Positions 8,785-23,700 of a stretch of DNA of 64,000 nt are shown here, piece after piece. The translations under genes and the position numbers were made by a program. Each line of letters opens with the position of its first letter. The stretch's first letter is position 1. Below the pieces are notes generated by a model. That model was not told the DNA's origin and ran no database searches. It was given only the letters and a program-made list of their open reading frames with translations. Source of the stretch: a virus; IMG/VR virus record IMGVR_UViG_3300030107_003448, positions 36,679 to 100,678 of that record, one strand, 5' to 3'.

Positions 8785-11700
8785 ATGGTAGTAGTATCAA
8801 AGGCAGGGCACGCTCTTGTATTAAATGGTATCAGTGATGGTATTATTATCCCAGATTCTCATTTTTCTCATACAGGTATTCAAAGTGAAAGAGGGGATTT
8901 TTCTGGCCCTAGTATAGATAATGTTGCTTTAAACACACAATCAGATACAACTGGTATAGGTAGATTACATACTTTAACTATTGAAGCATGGGTAAAACCA
9001 GATTGCGGTGGAGTGGTTCTTAGTAAAGATGGTTTGTTTGAATTAAAAGTAGGACAAGTAGGAGAACCCGGGCCTGCTGTTTTAACTGCTCATATGAATA
9101 ATCCACATCAAAATAAAACAATTATCGTTGCTAGTGCTATTAAAAATACAGGCACCCCTAGATGGGAAGGTACAGTTTTTCCTCGGCATGGAGTTGATGT
9201 ACACGGCTCTTACAATAGTGATGCTTCTGCTACAATTGCTACTGGATTAAATATAGGACATAGGGAATTATTACATGTAGTCGGTCTTATCAGTAGCAAT
9301 AAAGTTGCTTTATTTATTAATGGGACTTTAATGGCTCAAGAATTATTACCGACAGGAGATTTCATGCTTGATTTTTCTAGCAGTGATATATTTATCGGGG
9401 GTAAAGGAGGAGAATTTCGTGGAGCAATTGAATCTGTTCATTTATCAAGAGGGTTTGATGCTCAAATTCTTAAACCAGACCCCCCTATAATAAATAATAA
9501 TACAATTGCTATTTGGAGATTTGAAGAACCTGCTGAAGTCCATAATACTGTTTATCAAAGTGGAGGGGAAACAGCAGCAGCCGATGGTAGCACGAAAACT
9601 GTTTCATTGTCAACTGCTGATGCTCAATCTTTAATTGCTACAATTACAGGTAATGCATATGATTCTACTTCTCCTTCCCTTGATTTAACTGCTTCTCCTT
9701 ACTCTAGTGGTAATTATAAAGTAATGGATTTAGTTAGCGCCCCTGCTAGTCCTACTACAATTTTAGTGCCTCATACTCCTTATAATATTCTATTTAACCC
9801 AGATGGTTTAAATTTGAGCACTAAAAAGCCTAATCAAAAACCCCCAGAACGTTTGCGTTTATTAGGAATAAATGGCTCTACTGGTGTAATTAGTGTTGAA
9901 AGTATTCATTTAGATTTTTCAATAGCAGGGGCACGTAGAGGGTTATTGCATAGTAAAACAGCAAATGTAGATGACCATTTTGTATTAATTTCTGGAGATT
10001 TATTAATTGATGGTGGAACTGGTCAACCTTATCAGCCCCCTCATTATGGTTCACAAGTTATTGATAGAACAGGACAAATGGTAATTGACGAAGGTAACTT
10101 TCAATACCATGGTTTAATTTATTCTTCCAGAATGGCTACTACTACAACAGATAGTGATAATCCATATGCTGTCGTCTGGCCTTCTATAGATACAAAATTC
10201 CAAATGGGACATACTGGTAGACACACATTATCTATTCAAGAAGGACATCATTATTTACGACAATTACCAACACCGAATAATGAAATTATACACCAAAGCA
10301 CAGACGCATCTGCTGATATTGCAGAAATTTATTTTGACGCATCCCACAAAGGATTAGAATCTGTTATACCTATTAATAGTAGATTAGATATTTATCGTGA
10401 AAGTCTAATATCGCCTGTTAGTAATATTATTAATTCTAGTTGGGCCTTTGGATTAGTCGATAATGGTAAAGCAGAAGGAAGTGGTCGAGAATTATTAGCC
10501 ATAGGTGGAGTAGGTGCTAAAACTGGAATAGGGCAGACGATATTTGACTATACTCCATTTTTATTGAAAGGTCCTATTGAAGCGCCATCGATGTCGCACG
10601 ATTTTACTAATTATCGTAAACATCATTTGCGACCAATTACTAAAAGTAGAATTGCTATTTTATCTGTACCTTCTTTAAATGATGCCTCTTTTGTAGGTGC
10701 AGGAAATCAAATAGCGCCTTTTGTTCAAATTCATTATAATGCTGTAGATATAACTGGACAAAGCGTAGGCTGTAAAGATAGTGGAGTAGAAATTGATAAT
10801 GGTGGTGGATATACCGCAGGTACTGCAACTTCTATGCAAGTATCTACTGTGGATATTAGAACAAAATTTGTAGTAGGCGATGCCGTATTTACTTCAAACG
10901 GAGATTTACTTGGTGTGATTACTGCTATACCAGATGGTACACATTTTACTATAGGAGCAGGGACTAATGTAGCAGTAGCAGATAATGATAATTTATTTTC
11001 AATTAATCCTTTTTTACTAATAGAAAAAACTGTGCCTTCTGCTGATACTGTTTTAAATTCTACTGGGCCTGTAACAGTATACGATGCTATTCTTAATGAC
11101 TTAGCAGATGCTGCAAAAGATACACAATTATATGCGCCGGGTGGTTTAATTACTTTAGATACTTCAAATTCAGATGGGCAGTTACCCGATGTTGAATTAG
11201 AAAGTTTATTTCAATCAGACCCAGAAGAAGGAATCCATAATGAAGACGAATTAAATGAATCTTTAACTCCTCAAAATTATAGTTTGGTTCATCCTAGTGA
11301 TGTGGCGAAAGCAAATCCTCAACTCATCAATGCAGAACATACTACTATTGCTCATGATGCTGTATTCCATAGACTAGTGATTAATCAACAAAATATAGAT
11401 TTAATAAATCAGTTAACAGAAAGTGCAAATTATTTTAGAAGAAATTCAAGTATTACAGGTAGTGGCGCAGGCGGTTACGATATAGGCAACACTAGTGCTG
11501 CTAGTCATTTAAATGAATCTTTTGATATTATATCTGCTAGAAAAATAGATGGGATGGAAAGTCAGTCTAAGCAGTTTTTGATACACCCTAGCGATAGGGC
11601 TCGTTTTTCTCAATTAACTAAATTAAATACTACAAATAGTCGCCCCGAAGAACCAAATATAGTTTCTATTCAATATTTAATGACAAAAACAAGAGCGACT

Positions 11701-14700
11701 TCTATATCTTCTCAAGAGGGGTCTTCTGATAGACAAGTAGAAATGATATGCACTGGATTAATAGGAGATGCTGGAGCAATAGGTATTGATGTATTAGGTA
11801 GTGGGGCACCAGATTCTCATGCTATTAAAGAAGTAATGCCGGGCGCACCTGTTGTAACTGTTACATTAGGAGGACCCGGGCAAGGTGCTGTGAATACTAA
11901 ACCTACGTATGACCCATCACCATTCACGAGACTGGGTTGGAATACTCGTAAAGATTGCGGGGCTATTATTACTAATATAGCAGCCACTGGAGGCACAGTA
12001 GCATGGACTGTCGCTCCTTTAAATAACGCTTCTACAGATTTGGCCAGTTGGGGAACATATTGTTTCCCTAGGGTAGGAAGAATTTATTTAGAAAATGGAG
12101 CGCACGCTGCATATAATGCTAAATCGGGTGCTTCTTTCACTATGGATGGCACTGCTTCTGGCCTAGCCTCATCTGGTAAATATATCAAACCAGATGGCAC
12201 CCCTGCTGATGGATATGCTGAATGGTTAGTTGCTTGTGGTTTAACTGCTAATTCTAAATGTAATTTCAAAGTATTTGTTGATGGTAGTTTTGGAGAAGAT
12301 ACTGTTTGTAATGACGGCTCTACTATTAATGATAGAATGTTTCAAACTATGGACAGTGTCACCCATGATTATCAATTAGGGACACAATATGCTTCTACTC
12401 GTTCATTAGTAGAAATACCAATATTCCCAGATTTATTATTTACTAATACAGAAAGATGTATTAATCCGGGACCAGATAACTCATTAAAACTCCATATAGA
12501 TGCTACATATACAGCACACAATTGGGCACCAAGCCCTGTAGGAAGAAGATGTCCTTCTTATTCGCCTAGAGATAGAACTGCTTTTGGTGTTTCTGGGCAT
12601 AAAATATCATTACAAAGTTCACTCAAAGGCGCTCATATTACAGGCGACCCTTATCTAAATGGTGGTGATTTACGTTTACCAGTTTCTAATTACTCATTAT
12701 TTCAAAATAGCACAACAACCCCTACTACATTAGGGGGTAAAAATCTCAGCACTCGTTACTTTAAAGCATTTTTAGCAAATGGAGAATGGGCTACTTATAC
12801 GACATCTCATTCTGGTGGCTATTTAATTTTAACAAATGGACCAAGCACCGATGTAGGTAAAGATATGTCGGATAATTTCTTAGAAACTGTTGAGCCCGGT
12901 ATGAGTATTTTTCCGGGACCTTCTTTAATTAATGATAATCTTATGCCTATTAGAGACCACCCAACAGTAGCATCTGCTGCTTATGAAGGCAGGTCTTCGT
13001 ATTATTATAATAGGTCTAACGTGCAAACCCAAGGCGGAAATATAGATTATGGTTTAAGGCAATATGTATCAGCAATCGAATTGAAAGCAGGCCCTCGTGA
13101 GAATCCTCATTTACCTAAAACCAAAAATAAAAGAGCACGCAGCACAGTAGTTTCGTGGACTGCGGGCAGTCATCTTTTGATATTAGATGATGCGTCTGAT
13201 TTCCCGTTAGGTGGAACTACTCTATTATATTTGAATGGGGCTACTCATCAATTTCAATATAGAGTAGCATATATTGACACCAGTGGAAATGAGCAAACTG
13301 CTCATTATAAAGCCGAAGCCGTTACTGGAAATAATATTATTTTATCTTCTGGATTATATAGTGGAAGTTGGAATCCTCCTGTAGGCACAGAAATTTATGT
13401 TAAAGATTTCCATAATATTACAGCAAATAAATACCCCGAAGTAATAGAAGAAATACCATTGAGTAATGCTTGGCTTAATCCATATGCTGCTGGTGGTTTG
13501 AGAGAAGGAGATACTGTTTGGATGAATATGCATTATACAAATCCGCACGCAGTTGAAGGATTGTTTTGTAAAAGCCATGGAGTATTCGATGAATCAAAAG
13601 TGCATACTATGTTTAATGGGGGCGAAGGTCTATTTACTACAACCCCAAGAAGCAGTATTCCTATGGAAAATTTCCTTATTGGTAATACATGTTTAGAAAC
13701 AGCCAAAAATTTAGTGCAACATATTAACCAAACTGTAACTAAAAACTTTGAAACATTAGGAAGAAAGAAGACTTTTACTGATAATACTTGTGATACTAAC
13801 CACACTTCTGGTTTATCTGATGGCACAACTACAAGCGTTAGGCATATCACACACACTGCTAATTCTAATATTGTAGCAGGTTTGTTGGTAAGCGGCACAG
13901 GCATCCCAGATGGGGCATATATTACTGCAATTAACACTGCTACTTGTTTTACTATAAGTGCAGATACTAGTGCCACAAATACAAATACAACTCTTACTTT
14001 TACCACTCCTACACATGCTCCTGTTGCCTTTTTAGACCCATATCAAGCAACAGAAACATTTGCTCGTGTATTACTTTATGATGTATCGCAAGATAGAGAA
14101 TTTATCGCTATGCAAGATTTACATATGCAAGTGCAAACATCTCCTCAAACACCTAAACTTGGCAGCCCTGCTAGTTACTTAGTATCAGGGCCTGCTGCCT
14201 TTGATGGGACTCCAGTTAGTGCTAATTATAGCACAGAAATAGATGTTGCTAATGGTTTCCCGTCACAAGTTAAATCTCATTCTCCTACTGCTGCTTCTGA
14301 ATATATAGAATCTGCATACACACATAGTGCTCATTGGAACCAATATGCCCCTGTAGGTTTAAGCGCAGGATTTGAACATACAATCAATTCTTTTAGTTGT
14401 TTAGGAGATTTTGGTCATGCAAGAGTGAAAGAGTCTGCTTGTTGCCCCGATACTGCTTATTTGACACATGCGTATAGACAAAGCGGTGCTGCTGAGACTT
14501 CAGAAACAATTTATTCTACTACTTTTGATACCCCAATGGGAACAAGAGTAATTCCTTCTTTTTTATGTTTGAAAGGAATTCGTAATGAAGCATTAGATTT
14601 ATCTCAATATGCTGACACTAAGTTGCAATATTTACCTCAATGGACTCAAATGGATTTCGTAAGACGATTGACTGTCGACCTTGGTGAAATTGGGCTAAGA

Positions 14701-17700
14701 GAAGGAGTAACAGATATAGAAGCAGCCATAAATGAAGTAGTGCGCTTAATTAATCAAGCAGGAGCATTAAAAGGCAGAACACACGCTAGAAGACCTGCTA
14801 GTCAATATCCCGGTGAAACAGATAGATTAGATATTGATAACGTTGGTCCTAACCCAGATGTATCTCATTCTGATTCTGATGCATCTGCTCCTCATTTATC
14901 TGCTGATTTCTCTGCAACAGGCTCTACTCATGACCCTGCTCCGTTTTGGGAAAATAGTATTAGTTTTGCAAGTCATGATAGAGGTTCTCATATGGGTTAT
15001 GTAAGAGCCCATGTAGGTAGAGTTGTAGAAGATTCAGATGGAAATGAAGGCTATACTATAGTCATACACAGCACTATACCGGGAGCAAGTGGGCGTAATT
15101 TCTGTATATGGTTGGATAATTCTAAAGGACAATCCGCATATAAGCCTCAATTTTTAATTGGCCATGGTGGAAGATTCCGTAATTTCTGGTGTAGACCAGA
15201 TGAAATGACTTTAGAAAACATGCACCCTGCTCCTATGCCTATCAATAAAGACGGGAGGCCCTTTGCTCCTATTACAACTCTTAAAGAAATATTACCACCA
15301 GAAGAATCGACTGATGAATATGTGAATAATTTGTATTTAGGTAAAGGAGTATTAAGCACAGCAGGGGCTTCTAGTGATGGTACAGAAAATGCCAATACTG
15401 TAGGTGTAACTGGTAATCACCAAAATACTGTATATGACGAATCTTATGAAACTCAAGGGACAGAATCTGTATTAGTAGAAGGACTGCGTGCAGGTACTCC
15501 TGCTTTGGCTCGTATCAATTTTGGAGGTATGGTCATGGCAGGTATTCCCGGTTGGTCACCTAAAGCGGGCCAGTGGGGTTGTGGCCGAACTGGTAATACC
15601 CGCTACCTAGCAGCATATGGTCAAACTACTGTTGGGGGTTTTAATTATGTTAAGTATAATTCAAGCACTAATGGACATGTTCCTAGCGATGATTATAAAG
15701 ATGAAAATATCGGTAATGGTAATTTATATGGAATTAAATTAACTGACCATTTAGGTAGAACTCATATTATTCGTTTTATTTATTCCCAATTTGAAGAATC
15801 TTTCACAAACGATTTAACAGAATTACCCCCAACAATCGACCAAGAAATTTGTATTTGGTTTGACGATAGGGATGTAGGACAAGGCGGTTTTACAATTGGC
15901 CGACATATGTTAGGCGAAGGTGATGTATGTGCTAAATCTGCTTTAAGTGTAAACGATGAGTTTGTAGGAAATAAATGGGGCCCTTACCCTTCTCCATTCG
16001 TAGGATTAGGAGTTACTGCTAGTACAGCATGGGATGCTGCCAATACCAAATTAACTGTAGTATTAGCGGCACCTTATGATACATCTAGTGCTTTAGGTGC
16101 TCACCCAGATATATTAGGATATATGGGATTCCCAGATTCTGGTGTCTTACAATATAACGGTAATAGTAAATCTGGTGTTACTTTATCTTATACATCTCGT
16201 ACCCATAATAATGAAAACGGACCACATGTATTTTATGGAGTGACAGGTAATGGTGCTTTGGCTCATAATCAAGCAGGTAATATTACTTCTCGTATAAATT
16301 GGAATACGTTATTAACAGACGAAATTATTGCTGCTGCTGTCGAATTTGCTATTAATATGGATGACCCTAATAGTATTAGTGTTACTAAAACTAGATTTGA
16401 TTGCACAGAAATGTATGCTGCTGATGGTAAAAAATTAAAAGATTGGGGTTTAACTAAAAATTCTATACGAATAAGAGCGCATAGTAAAACAAGTAGAGTT
16501 ACTCCTTTAAATTGTTTATTTGAAGCAACTACTGCAAAAGATTGGGGAATCCACGCTAGTACTATTTTAGCAGAACACGGCACTGCTGAAACTAGTGAAA
16601 CACGTATACCGACAGGGTATTTACCTGCCACTGTATTAAATTTAAAAACAAGATATTATGGAACTAATGCAAATACTGCTACACCTGTTGTAGTAGATAG
16701 TGCAAATAATGTTATCGATACTACAGTATGGAAAGATAATTTACGTGGCACTCGTTTTATAGATACGCCCGGAGATTTAATCATACCTAGGATTGACAGC
16801 CCTTCTGTCGAAATTGATGGCAGTACACATAGCGCAGGCGAAGTGCAGACTACGAATGGGGATTCATTCTGGCATGTATTAAGACCTACATCAACTGGTG
16901 GATTTGGAGAAAGAAAACGTATTTGGTGGAATGAAAAAGAATGGGCATTAGTTACTGGTTCTGTCCAGAGTGGGCCTCGTCATCAGTTCGATTGGCCTAC
17001 TACAGCAGAACAAGCAATATCTGCTAACTGGGAAACCGAATTAACAGATTTAGGCACTAATGCCGCTTTGGTTTATACTCATACAAATATAGAACATGCT
17101 AACGAATTTGATGGACTAAGGTTAACAGGTAATACAGGTGGGGAGCCATTAGTATATTTCCGTGGAGCACGAGATAGTGTTGACCATGAGGTTCCACTAT
17201 ACTTTGGTGGTGGATTTAGTGGTGTAACATTAGATATTAATGATGGCACACAAAATGACTATAGTGATTTCTATACTCACCCATATGCTAATGGTCCAAC
17301 AGGTAGCACAGGTTTACAAAACATAGGTGAAAAATCTACTTCTTATTGTTTGCTAGATGCACATGCTATGTTGGCTATGTTCCCCGGAACTCCTTATTTA
17401 GATGACCATAAAGGACAAAACAATCCTCCATATTTTAATCAAAATTCTATTTTGAGTCATGATATGGCAGGAGGGGCTATGACTCATCCTGACGGAAATA
17501 CTCGATATGGTGCTGTCGCAAGAGGTAGTAGAAGTGTTAGTAAATACGTCCCAGTTACAGTCCCTAGCCCTATAGTATTGCGGTTTTCACATCCACACGC
17601 TCGTTATCATCCTGCTTTATTTTCAGAAGGAGGCTATCAAGATTCAGATACTTATAGTATGTATGTGGTATTTGGTCCCGGACAATCTTTTCCTATGAAT

Positions 17701-20700
17701 AATGCGGTTTCTACTGAACCCCAAGTAGGTATATTCCATGCTCTATCAGGTAATATGTGGTCTTCTACACCACCATATAGTGATTGGACAGGCGGCGGCA
17801 CTCCTGAATCTACCTATTTACCTAATTTATTAGTTTGTGGAGGAGGAGACCATATAAGTATGGCAGGTTCTTTAGATGTATATTTACCTCCTAGTAATAA
17901 TCAACAAAGAGGAAATTTAGCAGGGTGGAATTATGAAATGAATTGGGAGCCTGCTCAAGGCATGCCTAATCTTATTACAGAAATTAATTCTGCTACTTCT
18001 TCTATCCGCTATGGGTTTGACCAAGGGGCTAACGAAGGAAGATATTATGGTAATCATTTTAAAGCACCTACTACTAATTCAACTTCTCCACCATTTTCGC
18101 ATCCATTCGATTCTCCTGCTCTTAATTCAGTTCCTGCGAGCACTTCTGTTATACGGACTAGTGGATTTAAATGGCATATGGATGGGGGTTATCATCCCGG
18201 TGGACATTGGCTTGATAATTGTGTATTGAAAAATACATATCAACCTATAGCCAATGCCCCTATTCCTAATAAATTCACTTCTGGAAGCAGTCCCGGTGAC
18301 AAAGGCACCCCTTATCCTGCTGCTTTTAGAGTAGGCTCACTTTTAACAGCAGCATATATGAATAGTGATTCTGCACAAGCGGCAAGTGGAGATACTACTG
18401 GTAACGATGTAATTTTAATTGATGCTACCCGTTGCCAAAACGCAGAAGAATTAGCCACAGTTATATCTTGCGCTATTAATGAATTTCCCGGAAAGGCAGG
18501 ATTAAAATCATTAGGAGGTACATTTTTACCTTCATTCCAAAATAGTCATAAACAAGATAAATATGGGTGGGTTCCACTTCTTGGAGAAAATGCTAGTTAC
18601 ACCGAAGGGACTTCTATACCTAATGGTCATGTAACTATAACTAACCCTAATGGAGGAGGTTCGACTGTTATGCCTCCTATACCACGTTATGGTTGGATTA
18701 GAACTGTTAGAGGAGGAAACCATGGTCCTATAGTCGGAGATTATAGTGCAGGGGCAACAGGAACTTTTGCTCCATATGTTGCTGTAGATTCTACTACTAC
18801 AGCAGGAGACCTCAAATTTATTCTTGGAGCAAATGGTGGAGGGCATATGAAATTTTGTGACCCTATTAGCACAACAGCCACTCCTCCATATGTTACTGCC
18901 GCTACATTAAACGCTGAATTAGACCATGGTGTATATGTTTGGTCTAAAACTGGTAATTGGATTTACAACAATGGTAGACCTACTGGTAGAATGTCTAAGA
19001 ATGCAGATACTAGTAGTGCTATCAACGCTAATAGCCAAGACCATATGTGTCATGTTCATTTTAATGGTCTCACTGATGCAATAGACCGCACTAGACCTAT
19101 TGGGGCAATAGGCTGGCATGGAGAAAGATATTCTTATTTAAATAGTTTAATTTTAGATAACGGAGCGCCTGTAGCAGGCACTGCTGTATATTCAGCAGGA
19201 TTAGGAGCATGGTATAGTGAGTTAGGTTTTTCTCCTTATGGTTCTATGACAACTTGTAATTCTATAGCAAGTAAAGTATCAAGAAATGATAATCAACAAC
19301 TTTTCCCTGCACAATGTCCTAGTGGTTTAAGTTCTCGACATTTAATAGCCGTAACATATGAATCAGAAATGGCTATAGTAGCCAAGGCTATGCAAGATGG
19401 TCAAGTGTGTGGTGGAGATTGGTTGTATAAAGCACAAGCAGTTGGAACAGGTACAACTTCTGCTGTTACCCCTCCTAACACAACCGCAGGCACACGTAAA
19501 TGGAGTCCTAATATTCAAAATCTTTCTCGATATACTGCTCCTGCTACAGGAGGACCTAATGTTGAGGCTCAATTCATTAAAGACCAAATCCAACCTTATC
19601 AAGCAGGAGTAATAACTGGTCTTACTATCACTAGTGGAGGAAGTGGGTATAGTGCTGGCACTGCTGATTTAACTGGTGGTTCTGGAAGTGGAGCATCTAT
19701 TACTTATACAGTAAATTCTGGTGCTGTTAACGCTATCACGGCTATCGCATCCGCAGGGACAGGTTATCAGATAGGTGATGTGTTAACAGTCGGTGGCGGT
19801 GGAGGTAATGCTACAGTTACTGTAAGCGCTGGTACAGGTTATTGGTCTTCTGAAGTTACCACTACTGCTCATTTATTGCATCCTGTAATTAGTGCAGATG
19901 GTGGAGCATCTGAAGGAGTGTTATCTACTCCTTGCGCTTCTCCTACAGGCGATTTATTTTGGGAAGAATCTACTGTTGTAGGTAATAGGTTTCATGTAGA
20001 TGACAATAATTATCGAGTAAAATGCACTGAAAATACTGATGCTAATTTTAATGCTGTCGAAGATGATACAGACCCTTGGGGATATTGGAAAGATAAATCA
20101 GCAGGGCGTAATTTCAATGTTGAACATATTGTTTGGAAAAGAATGGATGGCGGAAATCTTACTATGCCTGCTTCTAATGCTCGTGGTTTAGGAGCAGTGC
20201 CTTGGTTATGGAGAGGAACTCCCGGATATGCAGGTAGTTACAAAACAGGAGAGACCATTTATGGTAATTGTAGATTTAGTTTTGAAACTACTAATTCGGC
20301 AATGTTCCCAATTATACAAGCACAAGAGTTAAGCCATCCTCAATTGGCTGAACAACATCCTTTTGAATTAAGAAATATTTTGATGATACCTAATGAAGAT
20401 TTACAATTTGAATCTATGGAAGTAATAGATGATACAGGCCAAACCCACACAATAGAAGGTGGGTCTCCATTAGGTACAATTATTCGTGACTTTGAAAAAA
20501 TTAGCGATAGAGGCTCAGAAGGTTTGTCTCCGTCTTTAGCAAATAGTGGATTAGCACCTAATATGAAAATTCAACTACCTCATCCAGATGCTATTCCGGG
20601 CAACATAGTAGTTCGTTCTGGATTCGATAGAATACAATCATACCAAAATGAAACAATTGGTAGTGGAGGTATGATGCATCCTGCTCAACCAGAACAAGGG

Positions 20701-23700
20701 GTCAAAGACATGTTTGCAGAACCAGATAGTGCACTTGGTCCAAGGACGTGGCCTACATGGGAAAATAAAGGATGGGAACATATTTCTCAAGATGCAGATG
20801 ATGTTAGTATAGAAGCAGGTAAAACTAGATTATCTTTCCCAGACACCCATAGTCAAGGCTGGCCGAATCATACTAATGATAATCCTTTAGAAACAGCATA
20901 TGAACAACACGATAGAACTCTATATTTCCATATTACTAAAATGGGTCACACTAGTACAAGCAGAGAGCCTACTTGTATTAGCACCAGCACTGGTATGGTA
21001 GAAAGTCAAACTATTACTTATTCAAGTCATAATGCTTCTGCGGGCACATTAACTGCTAGTGCTACTATTAATGCTAATATATTCAAAGCAGAGACAGGAA
21101 CTTCTGATAGTAGATATTTTGCTCGTGTAGAAGATAGCACAGGGCAAGGTGCTGTATTTTCTTTTACTAATACGAGCAGTGCTAATTTTACAGGTGTTAA
21201 ATTTGAGCCAAACTTTGAAACATTTATAGCAGGTAAAACAGGATTAACTATCAAGCCTTCTTATTATGTACCTGCTGGTTCTACTAGATTTTTTGCTGCT
21301 AGAAGATTAAGAGACCACTGTGAAATTTCTGGTAATAGTCCAGATATGAGAAAATTACCATGGCATACAATCATTAATGACGCTGCTGATGCGTTTTCTG
21401 CTATAATTGTACCAGAAACCATGATGACTCCTATGCCTATTCCAAGAATGGGCCACCATTATGTGACACCTACTATGTCTTTTATGCCGGGGCATTTTAC
21501 TCATCCGTTTTATGAAAATGCTTTTTCATTACAATTTGGTTGTAGCAATGCTAATGTTTCTCCTGAAGAAGACAAATATACACAAAGCGCTTTAGACCCA
21601 GACACAGGAGTACATCCTGTCATTAATAATATATCTACACATAATCCTTTAGTTTGGTTTTCAACTCCTTCTAGTCCTTATCGTCCTAGTGATATACATG
21701 GAGGAGCATTTACATTACTTACGGAAACTAAAGTAGCCTACGATGGATATGGAATTGCTGCTTCTAAAGGAGATGCAGGAACAGAAAATGCTACAGGCCG
21801 ACATATATTATATTTAGAAGCGGCTTCGTCTTATAGTTTAAAATCACATTTCCCCGACCCTATGGAAGTAGGTGCATATCAAATCATAATTCAACCTAAT
21901 GTGCACAAACAACAATTACAAGGGTTTCATAATAATCATGGCACAGCCACTAAAGGTCCTGATGAAGGAGGGACTAAAGTAGTAGAGTTAACTGGTCAAC
22001 AAGTCAATTTGGTAGTAGGTATTTCCCATGACCCGGGAGGCACTGTGAACCCAGATGGTAGTATAGCCTTATTGTTAGCAGAAGCAACCATGGCTGATAC
22101 TCGTGGGTGTGAAATTTTTATCAACGAAGTCATGTTAGATTTCAGTCCAGATTCTGGAGAACAATTTACTAATATTCCTCCGTTGGGATTATACAATCCA
22201 TTAGGTGTAAATGAAAATACATCACCGCCTTTCTCAAGAAAGAGCCTTCCATATAGACCGGGAACTTTTGATAGGGCTACTCCGGGATATACTATTACCG
22301 TTCCTTGGTGGGCTATTTTACATAGAGAAAGACCACCAGCGCCCGGCGCTTCTGCTAATACAACTGCTGGATTTAGGCATTTAGAATGGCATAAGCCAGA
22401 TGATTATTATCAATTTTGTAGAGCGACATATGGGGCAATAGGAGCGCAGATTACTTTAGCGGGTTACCCTTCTTTATATGCAGATACATATGCCCCACAT
22501 CAAAATTTACGTAGTTTAAATCCTCATTGTAAAGTATTGAGTGCTACATTAGATAGTGGTAGTGGTATTGGAGGAGTAGGCACAATCGTTGTCGACAATA
22601 ATGAAACATTCCCAGTTTATCCATATTATGGAGAAATATTAGAATACATAGATTACCTTGGAGTTAGACAACGTGCTACATATGCGACTAGAGATGGTCA
22701 TTTAGGTTCTAATATAACTAATGGTCCTGCTATATTCAAAAATGTAACTGCTCTTACTTTGGATTTTTGGCCTAATATAGTATCAGTCCCTAAAATGAAA
22801 GATGGTATTATTAAATTATCAAGACCTTATGATAATTTTGTTACAGGAGATATTTTCACAAAATCTACTAGCAGTGCTATTACTCGTGTATTACCTCAAA
22901 CATTACATGGTACAAGAGATACTAATAGTCTGCATATGGGAGATGCATATCTATGTTTATGGCACCCTAATTTAGGTAGACCATATACTTTTTATAGTGA
23001 TAACACAAGTAGAAGTTTCCAAGTATATGCTGCGGTAGATGCTTCTGTAAATAAAAATCCATACAACGCTCCTCCAGAACATTTTGAAACTATACACTAT
23101 CATGATTTCTTATACAGTATTAGTAAAGGTCCTTTCGGCTTCCATATGGGAGCAACTGACCCCGAAGGAGACGGTACATATGCTGAAATGAAAGGGCTGT
23201 TAACAGGTACTATTACGGCAGGTGGTAGTGGACATGCAGCCACAGATGTACTTACTTTAACCGCAGGGACTGGATTCTTAGGCACTTCTGCGACTGTTAC
23301 AGTTTCTACCGTAAGCACAGGAGCAGTAACTGCGTTTGCTATAACTACAGCAGGGGCAGGATATTCAGTAGGTGACGTTTTATCACAAACAGCCACTACT
23401 GGTAGTGGTTCTAGTTTCCAATTAACGATAACTGCTATAGGTTCATTTGATTCAACAAAAGTCCCTCAAGGAGATGCTACTAGACATTACACAGGTTTCT
23501 GGCCCGGAGGTAGTCGTGGTGGTCCGGGAGCAAGTAGATTAGATGGTTATGGATATATCAAAGCGGGGTGGGGAGACAATGATTTCGGTATGGATTGTAA
23601 ACCTTATGCTTTAGATGGGGGTGTTGCTGGTGGTATTGCAAGAAGTACCCACGCTACTTTATTAGCAGCAGGCGATAATATACACGGTAGACAATTTTGT

